Shown: positions 43,076 to 52,022, counted from the first letter of the stretch. The stretch: 64,000 bases of DNA from Flavobacterium channae (GCF_021172165.1 NZ_CP089096.1:372001-436000); one strand, 5' to 3'. Numbers and translations are program-made. The notes: generated by a model not told the origin, from the letters alone.

Positions 43076-43981
43076 ATGAAAAAAATAATTATTGCTTCAA
43101 TTTTAATGATTTCTGGTTTCATACAAGCTCAGAATTTTCAAGGTATGGCGGTTTATGAATCAAAAACAAGTACGGCAGATTTTATGAAAGGCATGCAAGG
43201 AAATAAAGATATTACTCCTGAAATGCAAAAACAAATCGAAGAACGTATGAAAAAAATGTTTGAAAAAACATTCATTTTAAATTTTGATAAATCGGCTTCG
43301 ATATATAAAGAGGAAGAAAAATTAGATGCGCCAGGACAACAAGGTGGTGGTAGAATGATGATGTCTATGATGGGCGGTGGTGGAACGCATTATAAAAATG
43401 CAAAAACCAAACAATTCATTGTGGATAAAGAATTTTTTGGAAAAGAATTTTTAATTAAAGATTCATTGCCAAATTATGAATGGGTTTTAGGAAGCGAATC
43501 TAAACAAATTGGTGATTATTTTTGTTTTAAAGCAACGGCTGTTGTTAAAGTTAGTGAATCTGATTTCAGAAATTTTAGATTTAGAAACAATAACAACGCT
43601 AAAGATGGCGATAAAAAAGCGGAAACAGTTAAAGATACAGCGAAAGCTAAGAAAACAAATTTTACAGATGATTGGGAAATGCCAAAAGAAAATACAATTA
43701 CAGCATGGTATTGTCCAGAAATTCCAGTAAATCAAGGTCCAGAAAATTATTGGGGTTTGCCAGGTTTGATTTTAGAAGTTAATGATGGTAAAACAGTAAT
43801 TTTATGTTCAAAATTAGTATTGAATTCTAAAGATAAAGTAGAAATAAAACCTGCTTCTAAAGGAAAAGAAGTAACCCAAAAAGAATACGACGAAATCGTG
43901 AAAAAGAAAATGGAAGAAATGCGTGAAATGAATTCTGGTCCAGGCGGTCAAAGAGGTGGTGGATTTAGAATGGGTAGATAA
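43076..43981 (+). CDS. GLPGLI-family exported protein (first copy)
   Basis: 301 residues. A signal peptide (1-18, ending FIQAQ) leads into NFQGMAVYESKTST, the usual start of the family, and the eponymous YWGLPGLILEVNDG lies at about residues 224-237. The C-terminus is Gly/Arg-rich (GPGGQRGGGFRMGR), as is a Met/Gly-rich patch (GGGRMMMSMMGGGGTHY) near residue 90. The family is exported, restricted to Bacteroidota and of unknown function. It converges on a response regulator gene with a 1-base gap; a second family member stands on the other side of the two-component genes. A TGTAACAA word and AATTTGC (43021-43033) lie upstream as possible control elements. Confidence 0.92.
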   Translation: MKKIIIASILMISGFIQAQNFQGMAVYESKTSTADFMKGMQGNKDITPEMQKQIEERMKKMFEKTFILNFDKSASIYKEEEKLDAPGQQGGGRMMMSMMGGGGTHYKNAKTKQFIVDKEFFGKEFLIKDSLPNYEWVLGSESKQIGDYFCFKATAVVKVSESDFRNFRFRNNNNAKDGDKKAETVKDTAKAKKTNFTDDWEMPKENTITAWYCPEIPVNQGPENYWGLPGLILEVNDGKTVILCSKLVLNSKDKVEIKPASKGKEVTQKEYDEIVKKKMEEMREMNSGPGGQRGGGFRMGR

Positions 43982-43982
43982 T

Positions 43983-44663
43983 CTAAAATATTAATTTATA
44001 ACCTCGTCCCCTACTGTTAATAATTTCTACAGTAGGATCGAGGTTTAATTTTTTTCTTAGCTTCGTTATAAATACATCCATACTTCTCCCACTAAAAAAA
44101 TCTTCATTTCCCCATACGGTATTTAATATCAAGGTTCTTTCTATCGTTTTTCCCTTATTTTTTACTAAAAATTCTAGTAAAATAGATTCTCTATTAGTTA
44201 ATTTAACTGTTTTTTCTCCGTGAATTAATAATTGTGATTCAGTTTCAAATTCATAAGATCCAATTGTAAATCTTGTTGCTGTAGTTTTATTCTGAAGGTT
44301 ATTAGTTAAAGATATGATTCTTACAATTAATTCTTCTATACTAAAAGGTTTTTTTATGTAATCATTGCAACCTATTTTAAATCCTTTAACTACATCAGCT
44401 GTTTGTGATTTTGATGTTAAAAATAAAATAGGAATAGTTTTATTAATTTGTCTAATTTCTTCGGCTAATGTAAAGCCGTCTTTTTTGGGCATCATTATAT
44501 CTAAAACCAAAGCGTCAAAGTTCGATTTTCTAAATTCTTCAAAAGCAAATTCTCCATTTTCACATAAGGTAACCGTAAAGTTTCTACTTTCTAAACTTTC
44601 CTTAATAATTATTCCTAATGATGCTTCGTCCTCAGCCAAAAGCAGATTAATTTTGTTAGTCAT
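43983..44663 (-). CDS. OmpR-family response regulator
   Basis: 226 residues. Receiver domain (about 1-120) with the acidic pair near the N-terminus (EDE, LLLAEDEASLG), the phospho-acceptor Asp in LVLDIMMPKKDG (about 52) and the conserved Lys in DYIKKPF (about 104). A winged-helix DNA-binding domain follows (about 130-226, RESILLEFLVKNKG, RSMDVFITKLRKKL, INSRGRGYKLIF). It overlaps the histidine kinase gene by 8 bases. Sites it might bind are the 10-bp repeats at 46173-46199. Confidence 0.95.
   Translation of the reverse strand: MTNKINLLLAEDEASLGIIIKESLESRNFTVTLCENGEFAFEEFRKSNFDALVLDIMMPKKDGFTLAEEIRQINKTIPILFLTSKSQTADVVKGFKIGCNDYIKKPFSIEELIVRIISLTNNLQNKTTATRFTIGSYEFETESQLLIHGEKTVKLTNRESILLEFLVKNKGKTIERTLILNTVWGNEDFFSGRSMDVFITKLRKKLNLDPTVEIINSRGRGYKLIF
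44000..44057 (+). terminator. Probable terminator of the first GLPGLI gene, inside the response regulator gene
   Basis: Interrupted stem AACCTCG ... TACTGT / ACAGTA ... CGAGGTT around an 11-base loop, followed on the + strand by TTTAATTTTTTTC. It lies in the antisense strand of the last response-regulator codons. Confidence 0.5.
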
Positions 44664-46134
44664 TTGGTAAAGTTATTTTAAAAATAGTTTTGTTTGTTAT
44701 AGTTAATTCAATTGTTCCAAAGTGTTTTTCAACTATAGTTTTTGCAAAATATAATCCAATTCCATGCCCTTTTATGTTGTGAATGTTTCCTTTTGGAATT
44801 CTATAAAACTTTTCAAATATTAATTTTTCTTGAGATTTTAATATTGAATTTCCGTTGTCTTTAACTTTAATTATAGTTGTTTTATCTGTTTGAAAGCAAT
44901 TGATTTGAACATTATTTCCGCCATATTTTATTGCATTATCAATTAAATTTGAAATTGCATTTTCTAGATAAAATGAATCTGCCCTAATATATAATTCTTC
45001 TTTTTCAAATTCAAAAGTGATCTGTTTTTTAGAAATATCCTGATGTTTTTCAATAATTGATTTAATTAAAACTATTAAATTAATATTTTCTAAATTCAAT
45101 TGAAGTTCTTTAGAGTTTAATGTTGCTGTTTCTAATATCTTTTCGACCATGTTTTCCAATTTATACAATTGATTGAATGAAATGGCAATATATTTTTTAT
45201 TTTTTTCTAAATTATTTTCTGGATTAAATATGCTCATTCCTTCTAAAGCAGTTGCTATTGTGGTTATTGGTGTTTTGAATTCGTGAGTGATGTTGTTGAT
45301 GAAATCATTTTTGATTTCGTCAATTTTTTTCTGTTTTTTAATGATATAAAGTAAAAAAAACAAACACCCAATAATTGCTAAAGAAAATAATAAAGAAAGC
45401 AACAATTCGTTTCCAATTCTTTTAATCAATAAACTATTTGAATAATCATAATTTAGATTTAAAGTTTCCTCGTTTTTGAAATAGACAGAATTTGGTACAA
45501 TTTGGAGAGGTAATTTTGCTTTGCTTTTTAAATAAGTATAAATTAAAGTGTCGTTTTTTAAATGTTTTATTTCATAATTTAAAGCAATATTTTTACGATC
45601 TAGTTCTACTTTAAAAATAGAATCTAACATTTTATATTTAATAGAATCATTCTTAAATGACATCGTAATTTTACTAGGAAAGTTTTCTAATCCTCCAATT
45701 GAATCTATTGCTTTTTTTCCTTTAAGAATTTGTATGGATGAAATTTCTTCAACCTTAACTGCTTTGATATTAATAGGATGTGTGTTCTTTTGGTTTTTTA
45801 CTAGTTTTTTAATTTTATTAGGAGCATTTGCATTTATTGCATCAGTTTTTTTTAGCTTGATAAATTGTTTTCTTAATTTTGAATCTAGTTTAATAACATG
45901 AATTAAATCTTCAACTTTAGTGGTCGAATCCTTGCTAACGATACTAATAAAATTTTCCTTAGAATCTTCATCAAAATATGTCTCTATAGCCTTGTCATAA
46001 GCAATTTGCACTTCGTTTTTTATCCGCTCTTTATTACTCAAATAATTTTTATAATTCCAATAAACTTGTAAACAAATAGTTGCTAAAACTAAAAGGCTAA
46101 TGACTGCAAATATTCTTTTTAGATTAATTTTCAT
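44656..46134 (-). CDS. Sensor histidine kinase
   Basis: 492 residues. Two membrane helices (about 8-27 and 245-267) bracket a periplasmic sensor region of about 215 residues with no recognised domain. The cytoplasmic half has the HisKA phospho-acceptor in FINNITHEFKTPITT (His about 285) and a HATPase domain with ISNLIDNAIKYGG (N box), VKDNG (G1) and GHGIGLYFAKTIVEKH (G2). First gene of a kinase-regulator operon. The -7 element TACTTTTG (46139-46146) ends only four bases before the ATG, so the transcript may be leaderless. Flanked by GLPGLI genes on both sides. Confidence 0.95.
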   Translation of the reverse strand: MKINLKRIFAVISLLVLATICLQVYWNYKNYLSNKERIKNEVQIAYDKAIETYFDEDSKENFISIVSKDSTTKVEDLIHVIKLDSKLRKQFIKLKKTDAINANAPNKIKKLVKNQKNTHPINIKAVKVEEISSIQILKGKKAIDSIGGLENFPSKITMSFKNDSIKYKMLDSIFKVELDRKNIALNYEIKHLKNDTLIYTYLKSKAKLPLQIVPNSVYFKNEETLNLNYDYSNSLLIKRIGNELLLSLLFSLAIIGCLFFLLYIIKKQKKIDEIKNDFINNITHEFKTPITTIATALEGMSIFNPENNLEKNKKYIAISFNQLYKLENMVEKILETATLNSKELQLNLENINLIVLIKSIIEKHQDISKKQITFEFEKEELYIRADSFYLENAISNLIDNAIKYGGNNVQINCFQTDKTTIIKVKDNGNSILKSQEKLIFEKFYRIPKGNIHNIKGHGIGLYFAKTIVEKHFGTIELTITNKTIFKITLPND

Positions 46135-46138
46135 ACTT

Positions 46139-46146
46139 CAAAAGTA
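46139..46146 (-). promoter_or_regulatory. -7 promoter element of the kinase-regulator operon
   Basis: TACTTTTG on the minus strand, exact. Only four bases separate it from the kinase ATG, which implies transcription starting at or inside the start codon. Confidence 0.4.
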
Positions 46147-46172
46147 AAAACTATTTGCATATTAATTTAACC

Positions 46173-46199
46173 GTTAACACACGTTAACATTCATTAACT
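46173..46199. promoter_or_regulatory. Three 10-bp-spaced TTAAC direct repeats, candidate response-regulator site
   Basis: GTTAACA, GTTAACA and ATTAACT begin at 46173, 46183 and 46193, exactly one helical turn apart. They lie between the divergent kinase and second GLPGLI genes. OmpR-family regulators bind direct repeats with 10-11 bp spacing. Confidence 0.5.
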
Positions 46200-46253
46200 T
46201 ATTATTTGATTTTATAACTGTTAATTTGCTTCATTAATTAAAAACTAAAAGAA

Positions 46254-47081
46254 ATGAAAACACTATTTTTTTCAAGTGCATTTTTATGGCTAACTCTAAG
46301 CTCATTTGCGCAAAATTTTCAAGGAATAGCTTATTATTCTTCACAAACAAGCATGAAGAATTTTAATTTTACAAGTGATGATATGACACCAGATGTAAAA
46401 GAAAAAATGATGGAAAGTATGAAAAAGGCTTTTGAAAAAAACTATGTTTTATCATTTAATACTGTGGAGTCCATTTATTCAGAAGAAGAAAAATTAGCTG
46501 CTCCAAAACCATCTAGTAATGGAGTCACTGTTAGTTTTTCAGGTGGAGCCGATTCTAAATATTATAAAAATTTTAAAACAAAACAATACATAACCGATTT
46601 AGATATTTTTGGAAAAGAATTTTTAGTTGTAGATTCTTTACCAAAATTTAATTGGGTTATGACTGGTGATGAAAAGAAAATTGGCAATTACACTTGTATT
46701 AAGGCACTAATTATTATTCCTGTCACAGAAGAAGATTTAAAAGAATATGAAGAATATAAGAAAAAAGCAGAAAGTGGTAAAACAACTTTTTTTACACCAA
46801 GTGAACCTAAAGAGAGAATAATTGAAGCATGGTACACCATCGAAATTCCAGTTTCAAATGGACCAGATAAATATTGGGGTTTACCAGGTTTAATTTTAGA
46901 ATTACATGAAGGTGAAACCACATTTTTATGTTCAAAAATAGTTTTAAATCCTCAAGAAAAAATAGAGATTAAAGTACCAAAAAATGGAAAAAAAGTGACT
47001 CAAAAAGAATTTGATGATATCCAAGAAAAGAAACTAAATAGTATGAAAAATGAAGATGGAGTTATAGAAATTAAAATGTAA
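46254..47081 (+). CDS. GLPGLI-family exported protein (second copy)
   Basis: 275 residues, clearly a paralogue of the gene at 43076: signal peptide (1-19, ending SFAQ), NFQGIAYYSSQTS start, the shared VLSFNTVESIYSEEEKLAAP segment, and YWGLPGLILELHEG at about residues 206-219, followed by the common LCSKIVLNPQEKIEIK stretch. It lacks the Met/Gly-rich patch and Gly-rich tail of the first copy. It is divergent from the kinase operon and 71 bases before a large outer-membrane receptor, with which it may be co-transcribed, although an exact -7 element stands between. Role unknown. Confidence 0.92.
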   Translation: MKTLFFSSAFLWLTLSSFAQNFQGIAYYSSQTSMKNFNFTSDDMTPDVKEKMMESMKKAFEKNYVLSFNTVESIYSEEEKLAAPKPSSNGVTVSFSGGADSKYYKNFKTKQYITDLDIFGKEFLVVDSLPKFNWVMTGDEKKIGNYTCIKALIIIPVTEEDLKEYEEYKKKAESGKTTFFTPSEPKERIIEAWYTIEIPVSNGPDKYWGLPGLILELHEGETTFLCSKIVLNPQEKIEIKVPKNGKKVTQKEFDDIQEKKLNSMKNEDGVIEIKM

Positions 47082-47096
47082 CAAAATTTTGATTAA

Positions 47097-47104
47097 TAAA
47101 TTTG
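47097..47104 (+). promoter_or_regulatory. -7 element and TGTAACAAAA repeats before the outer-membrane receptor
   Basis: TAAATTTG is an exact -7 match. Two TGTAACAAAA copies (47077-47086 and 47103-47112) flank or overlap it; a shorter TGTAACAA occurs at 43021 before the other GLPGLI gene. Confidence 0.35.
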
Positions 47105-47152
47105 TAACAAAACTTCATAATATTAGTCTTATTTATTTAATATTATTAACAA

Positions 47153-49897
47153 ATGAAAAAAAATATACTTTTTCTACTTTTATTATTTAGCGCAATTGCC
47201 TTTTCTCAAAATATTCGTTTCGAAGGAACTGTTAAAGATACAACAGGAGTTGGTTTAGAAATGGCCAATATTATGGCAATTAACAAGCAAACCAAAGCAA
47301 TGGATGCTTATGCCATTACTAATGAAGCGGGAAAATTCACACTAAACCTTAAGCCAAGCACAGACTATACGCTTAAGGTAAGTTATATAGGGTTTCAAAC
47401 TTTTGAAAAAGCAATTACTACTGGGACTACTAACATGAATTTTCCTGTAGTTTTAAAAGAAGGAACTCAATTAAATGAAGTAGAAATTGTACACGAAATG
47501 CCAGTGAGTGTTTCGGGAGATACCATTATTTACAATTCCGATTCTTTTACAAATGGAACGGAACGAAAGTTGGAAGATGTTCTTAAAAAACTCCCAGGTG
47601 TTGAAGTAAATAAAGACGGAGAAATTGAAGTGGAAGGTAAAAAAGTCCAAAAAGTAATGGTGGAAGGAAAAGACTTTTTTGATGGCGACACAAAGTTAGC
47701 TACTAAAAACATTCCAGCTGATGCTTTAGATAAAATCCAAGTTTTAAGAAATTACAACGAAGTTTCTAATTTAAAAGGACTAGAAAATAATGAAGAGAGT
47801 ATTGCTTTAAATATCAAATTAAAAGAAGGTAAAAAGAATTTTTGGTTTGGTGATATGAATGCAGGTATTGGAGTTGGGATGGAAGATACTCGCTTTATTG
47901 TGAATCCAAAGTTGTTTTATTATAACCCAAAATACAGTTTAAATGTAATTGCTAATGTGAATAATATTGGCGAATTACCCTTAACTGCTCAAGATTATTT
48001 CAAGTTTACTGGAGGTTTTAAAAATATGATGCGTAAAGGCGGATCTTCCTTTAATGTGTCTTCAAATGATTTAGGAATTTTAGGACTTCGCAACAATCAA
48101 GCGGCAAATATTGAGTCAACTTTTGGAGCAGCTAATTTTAGTTTTAATCCTTCAAAAGCATGGACTTTAAGTGGATTTGGAATTTTACTTGGGAATAAAA
48201 CGGAAATAGAAAACACGACCATCTCAAATCGTATTGATAATTTACCTGATGGCTCTTCTCAAACTATTTCTGAAACTAGAGAAGATTATACAAAGCAAGA
48301 TAGTAAACAGATTTTACTTAAATTAAGTTCAAGTTATGTGCCTTCTGAAAAAGCACATTTTGATTACGATGCTTTAGTTAAATTTTCTGATCAAAAAGAA
48401 AATACGAGTGTTTTTTCTAGTTTACTTTCTGATATTTATACAGGTAAAAAGCAAAATCCATTTTCAATAAATCAAAACCTTAATTATTATTATACACTAA
48501 ACGATAAACATGTGTTTGCTTTTGAAATGCAACATTTGTATCAAAAAGAAGATCCGTTTTATAATGCTAATTTAGAAACTTTGCCATTTGCGCCATTATT
48601 AACAGGATATGTAGATGAAGGAGCAGGAGTTAGAGATGATATATCGCAAAATCGTTTTGTACAAACAAATAAAGTAGATACAAAATTTGATTATTACTAC
48701 ATGCTTACGCCAAAAAGTAATATCAACTTGACATTAGGAAATACGTATTCGTATCAAAATTTTGATTCTTCTATTTTTCAAATTCTTCAAAATGGGAATC
48801 AGAATAATTTAACGGACGCTTCAACGGTTAATGATGTTAATTATGCTTTTAATGATGTGTTTTTAGGAGTTCATTATAAATTTTTATTAGGGAAATTTAC
48901 ATTCAATCCTGGATTTAGTGTGCATCAATTCAATACAAATGATGAGCAGTTAGGAACATCTAATAAACAATCTTTCAATAGAATTTTGCCAGATGTGTAT
49001 GCTTTATGGCAAATTAAAAAATCAGAAACATTAACGTATAACTATTCGTTAACAAACAATTTTACTGATATTAATAAGTTGGCTCAAGGTTATGTGTTTT
49101 CAAATTATAACAGTTTATTTAGTGGAAATCGTTATTTAGAAAACTCTACTTCTCAAGTACATTCATTGCGTTATTTTAAATATAACATGTTTAATTTTGA
49201 GAACATTTTTGCTAACGTAACTTATACAAGACAAGTTGAAGCAATAAAAAATAGAGCTTTGTTATTAGGTGTTAACCAAATTTCTTCTGCTGAAAACATG
49301 AACTCTGATTTTCCAGATGAAACATTATCTGCAGCAGGAAATTATGGGCGCTCGTTTGCTAAATATTATAAAGCAAATTTGAGAGTTGGAGTTAACTGGT
49401 CTAAGTTTAATAATATTCGTGTCTTCCCAGATACTGATACAGATCCGACAAATAATCCAACAGAAGTACAATCTACAGAATCGGTAGCACAAAGTTATGG
49501 ATTGAATTTTTCAACGAATTACAAAACGTTGCCAAACTTAACTTTAGGTTATAATTTCACAATTAATGATAACTTTTCAGATGTAATTTATGTTGATAGT
49601 CCAACATTAACATTAGAATATTATTTCTTAGATGCTTTTTCTTTTGTTTCAGAGTATTCGTATTATCATAATAGAAATAAATCTAAAACAATCGATAGTG
49701 AGTATGATTTCTTAACTGCTAGTTTAATGTATCAAAAGAAAGATAGTAAATGGGAATGGAAACTTTCAGGAACAAACCTATTAGATACACGATCTTTAGA
49801 TACAAATAGTTTTAGTCAACTTGGAGGAACAAGTAGTTTTTCAAGTTATAGAGTGCAGCCAAGATATGTAATTCTAAGTTTGAAATATACTTTGTAA
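47153..49897 (+). CDS. Outer-membrane beta-barrel protein with carboxypeptidase-like and TonB plug-like domains
   Basis: 914 residues. Signal peptide (1-19, ending AFSQ), carboxypeptidase-regulatory-like domain (about 21-105; NEAGKFTLNLKP, LKVSYIGFQTFEKA), a plug-like domain (about 108-205; DTIIYNSDSFTNGTERKLED, VLKKLPGVEV, VMVEGKDFF) and a barrel running to the C-terminal strand RYVILSLKYTL. It belongs to the Bacteroidota outer-membrane-barrel family related to TonB-dependent transporters. The consistent pairing with a GLPGLI gene upstream suggests that they work together. Substrate unknown. A bidirectional terminator follows. Confidence 0.9.
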   Translation: MKKNILFLLLLFSAIAFSQNIRFEGTVKDTTGVGLEMANIMAINKQTKAMDAYAITNEAGKFTLNLKPSTDYTLKVSYIGFQTFEKAITTGTTNMNFPVVLKEGTQLNEVEIVHEMPVSVSGDTIIYNSDSFTNGTERKLEDVLKKLPGVEVNKDGEIEVEGKKVQKVMVEGKDFFDGDTKLATKNIPADALDKIQVLRNYNEVSNLKGLENNEESIALNIKLKEGKKNFWFGDMNAGIGVGMEDTRFIVNPKLFYYNPKYSLNVIANVNNIGELPLTAQDYFKFTGGFKNMMRKGGSSFNVSSNDLGILGLRNNQAANIESTFGAANFSFNPSKAWTLSGFGILLGNKTEIENTTISNRIDNLPDGSSQTISETREDYTKQDSKQILLKLSSSYVPSEKAHFDYDALVKFSDQKENTSVFSSLLSDIYTGKKQNPFSINQNLNYYYTLNDKHVFAFEMQHLYQKEDPFYNANLETLPFAPLLTGYVDEGAGVRDDISQNRFVQTNKVDTKFDYYYMLTPKSNINLTLGNTYSYQNFDSSIFQILQNGNQNNLTDASTVNDVNYAFNDVFLGVHYKFLLGKFTFNPGFSVHQFNTNDEQLGTSNKQSFNRILPDVYALWQIKKSETLTYNYSLTNNFTDINKLAQGYVFSNYNSLFSGNRYLENSTSQVHSLRYFKYNMFNFENIFANVTYTRQVEAIKNRALLLGVNQISSAENMNSDFPDETLSAAGNYGRSFAKYYKANLRVGVNWSKFNNIRVFPDTDTDPTNNPTEVQSTESVAQSYGLNFSTNYKTLPNLTLGYNFTINDNFSDVIYVDSPTLTLEYYFLDAFSFVSEYSYYHNRNKSKTIDSEYDFLTASLMYQKKDSKWEWKLSGTNLLDTRSLDTNSFSQLGGTSSFSSYRVQPRYVILSLKYTL

Positions 49898-49908
49898 AAT
49901 ATTGTAAT

Positions 49909-49939
49909 AAAAAAGTCCCGATTTCATCGGGACTTTTTT
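49909..49939. terminator. Bidirectional terminator between the receptor and surface-protein genes
   Basis: Fourteen-bp stem AAAAAAGTCCCGAT / ATCGGGACTTTTTT around TTC. Confidence 0.92.
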
Positions 49940-52022
49940 ATTTTAATTTTTCTTCAATAGCTTTAAGTCGTTTTTCTAAAGCCTCATTTTTTTGCTTTTC
50001 AAGTTCTAATTCTTGTTTTAATGCTTCAATAGTTTTTTGCTGCTCTTGTATCGATTTAACAATAGGAACAACAAATTCGGCATATCTTAAACTGTAAAAA
50101 TCATTGCTGTTTTTAGGTGTGTCAACTCCGCTAAAATCATAATTAACATTTTTTGCAGATTGTTCTACATCTTGAGCTAAAAATCCTGAATATCTTATGT
50201 TGTTATAAGAACCATTTGGATCAATACGTTTGAAATTGTAGTTGTAGGTTACGGGTTTTAATTGTAAAATGAAATCCAATCCTACAACATTTTCTTTGAT
50301 ATTTTCTTTTAATCTAGCGTCAGATATGCTAGACCACCCCACAGCTCCACCAATACTTGTAATGCCAAAGTTTCCAAATCGAATTTGATTGTCTCCAGAT
50401 ATGTAAGTATTGTATCCTATTGCAGTAGAATTATTGTATTCGCCAGCATTATAAGCGTTATAGCCAATAGAAGTATTGTAATTTCCGCTCACATTTGAAT
50501 TTAAAGTATTGTTTCCAACGCCAACATTGTAAGAGCCATTGTTGTTTAATAAGCTATTATTTCCAATAGAGGTGTTGTTATTTCCGGAGTTGTTATTTGT
50601 TAGTGCGTTTGTGCCAATACTTAAGTTGTTCTCGCCATTAATGTTGTTTTTAGAAGCATCTTTCCCAATACCAATATTGTTGCTTCCTGTCTTGTTGTTT
50701 TCTAATGAACTTGAGCCAAAAGCAACATTGTTTGTTCCTGTTGTGTTTGATTTTAAAGAGAGTTCACCATAGGCAGAGTTGTAACTTCCTGTGTTAAAGT
50801 AAAGCGATTCATTACCAAATGCGGAATTTCCTGTGCCGTTTGTTAAAGAATATAATGCGTTGTTTCCAAAAGCACTATTTTTATTTCCATTTACATTATT
50901 GTAAAGACTATTGTAGCCAGATGCGGTATTATTTGAGCCAGAATCGTTATTGTACAAGGAATTGTTTCCAAGGGCAGTATTTTGATTTCCAGTTTTTGAT
51001 TTATACAACGAATACGAACCTAAACTTGTGTTTTGGTTTCCAATAGTGTTGTTGTTTAAAGAGTTATTCCCGATTGCAGTATTTTGATTTCCAGTTGTGT
51101 TAAAATTTAATGATGCAAGGCCAACAGCTACATTGTTGTTTCCTGTTGAATTTGTCGTCAAAGTATATGATCCAATTCCTGTATTGTTATTACCACTAGA
51201 GTTGCTGTATAAAGAATACGTTCCAATAGCAACATTGTAATTCCCATTGGTATTACTATACAAACTATTGTTCCCAATCGCAGAATTTTCATTTCCGTTG
51301 ATATTCATTAACAATGAATTTGATCCAATTGAAGTGTTCGAGTTTCCAGTAGTATTATTGTTTAAAGAATATATTCCTAATGCTGTGTTGGAGTTTCCTA
51401 CGGTATTGTTTACCATGGCTTGAGCACCCATTGCGCTGTTAGAATAACCAGTAGTGTTGTTTTTTAATGTGTTAAATCCAATAGCTGTGTTTGAATTTCC
51501 ATTTGTTGTATTACTTAAGGTAAAACTTCCAAATGCTGTATTATTAGAACTACTACCAACAGGTTTGTATGAGTTATTACCAAATGAGGTGTTACTTTGA
51601 CTAATTATCCCAGAATGATTGTTGTTTCTTTTAAAAATTAAATCAGTATTATCTTTAGTTCCAATATAATTGTTGTTTGGATTTGTATTGCTATTTCCAC
51701 TTATTAACCAAACATTTTTAGTGTTGGTTACCGATTTCCATTCAGTATTGTTGTTATCCCAATAATAAAATCCTGGCTCATTATTCCCTACGGTTGTTGT
51801 TAAATAAACGAGTAATCCGTTTTGATTGTTGCCTGGGTTGATACTAGGAAAACTACTGACTCTAGGAATAAGAATTCCATCAGTATTGTTTGGATTAGAT
51901 AAATTGCTGGCTTGAATATCAAGAGTAGCATTAGGATTGGTAGTGTTAATACCAACTTGTGAAAAGGAAATTAGGTTACTTGAAATAGCTATAAAAAGTA
52001 ATACAATTCTTAAGGTTTGCAT
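49938..52022 (-). CDS. Repeat-rich surface protein with S74 intramolecular chaperone
   Basis: 694 residues. A signal peptide (about 1-22, ending SFSQ) is followed by VGINTTNPNATLDI, the common start of Bacteroidota tail-fibre-like surface proteins. Residues 160-530 hold about 21 repeats of 17 residues (consensus NTAIGxNSLxNNTTGN), which should fold as a trimeric beta-roll like YadA/Hia heads. Residues about 560-640 are the S74 endosialidase chaperone, with SDARLKENI: Ser and Lys five apart form the self-cleavage dyad in phage relatives. A coiled coil (QEQQKTIEALKQELELEKQK) ends the protein. No type IX sorting domain is seen. A phage origin of the chaperone domain is likely in evolutionary terms, but no other phage genes surround it. 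Confidence 0.9.
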   Translation of the reverse strand: MQTLRIVLLFIAISSNLISFSQVGINTTNPNATLDIQASNLSNPNNTDGILIPRVSSFPSINPGNNQNGLLVYLTTTVGNNEPGFYYWDNNNTEWKSVTNTKNVWLISGNSNTNPNNNYIGTKDNTDLIFKRNNNHSGIISQSNTSFGNNSYKPVGSSSNNTAFGSFTLSNTTNGNSNTAIGFNTLKNNTTGYSNSAMGAQAMVNNTVGNSNTALGIYSLNNNTTGNSNTSIGSNSLLMNINGNENSAIGNNSLYSNTNGNYNVAIGTYSLYSNSSGNNNTGIGSYTLTTNSTGNNNVAVGLASLNFNTTGNQNTAIGNNSLNNNTIGNQNTSLGSYSLYKSKTGNQNTALGNNSLYNNDSGSNNTASGYNSLYNNVNGNKNSAFGNNALYSLTNGTGNSAFGNESLYFNTGSYNSAYGELSLKSNTTGTNNVAFGSSSLENNKTGSNNIGIGKDASKNNINGENNLSIGTNALTNNNSGNNNTSIGNNSLLNNNGSYNVGVGNNTLNSNVSGNYNTSIGYNAYNAGEYNNSTAIGYNTYISGDNQIRFGNFGITSIGGAVGWSSISDARLKENIKENVVGLDFILQLKPVTYNYNFKRIDPNGSYNNIRYSGFLAQDVEQSAKNVNYDFSGVDTPKNSNDFYSLRYAEFVVPIVKSIQEQQKTIEALKQELELEKQKNEALEKRLKAIEEKLK
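50430..51545 (-). repeat. Coding tandem repeats, about 21 units of 51 bp
   Basis: DNA encoding the 17-residue beta-roll units of the surface protein; two units are one codon shorter (48 bp). Units are diverged at the DNA level, more so than at the consensus Asn, Gly, Ser and Leu positions. Confidence 0.9.

Noticed and set aside
50430..51545. CRISPR-like array because of regular 51-bp periodicity
   Set aside because: The units are codon-aligned, diverged and encode a continuous beta-roll protein; there are no identical repeats with unique spacers and no cas genes.
49938..52022. Prophage tail-fibre gene marking a prophage
   Set aside because: Only the S74 chaperone domain is phage-like; the protein has a signal peptide and the neighbours are chromosomal core genes.
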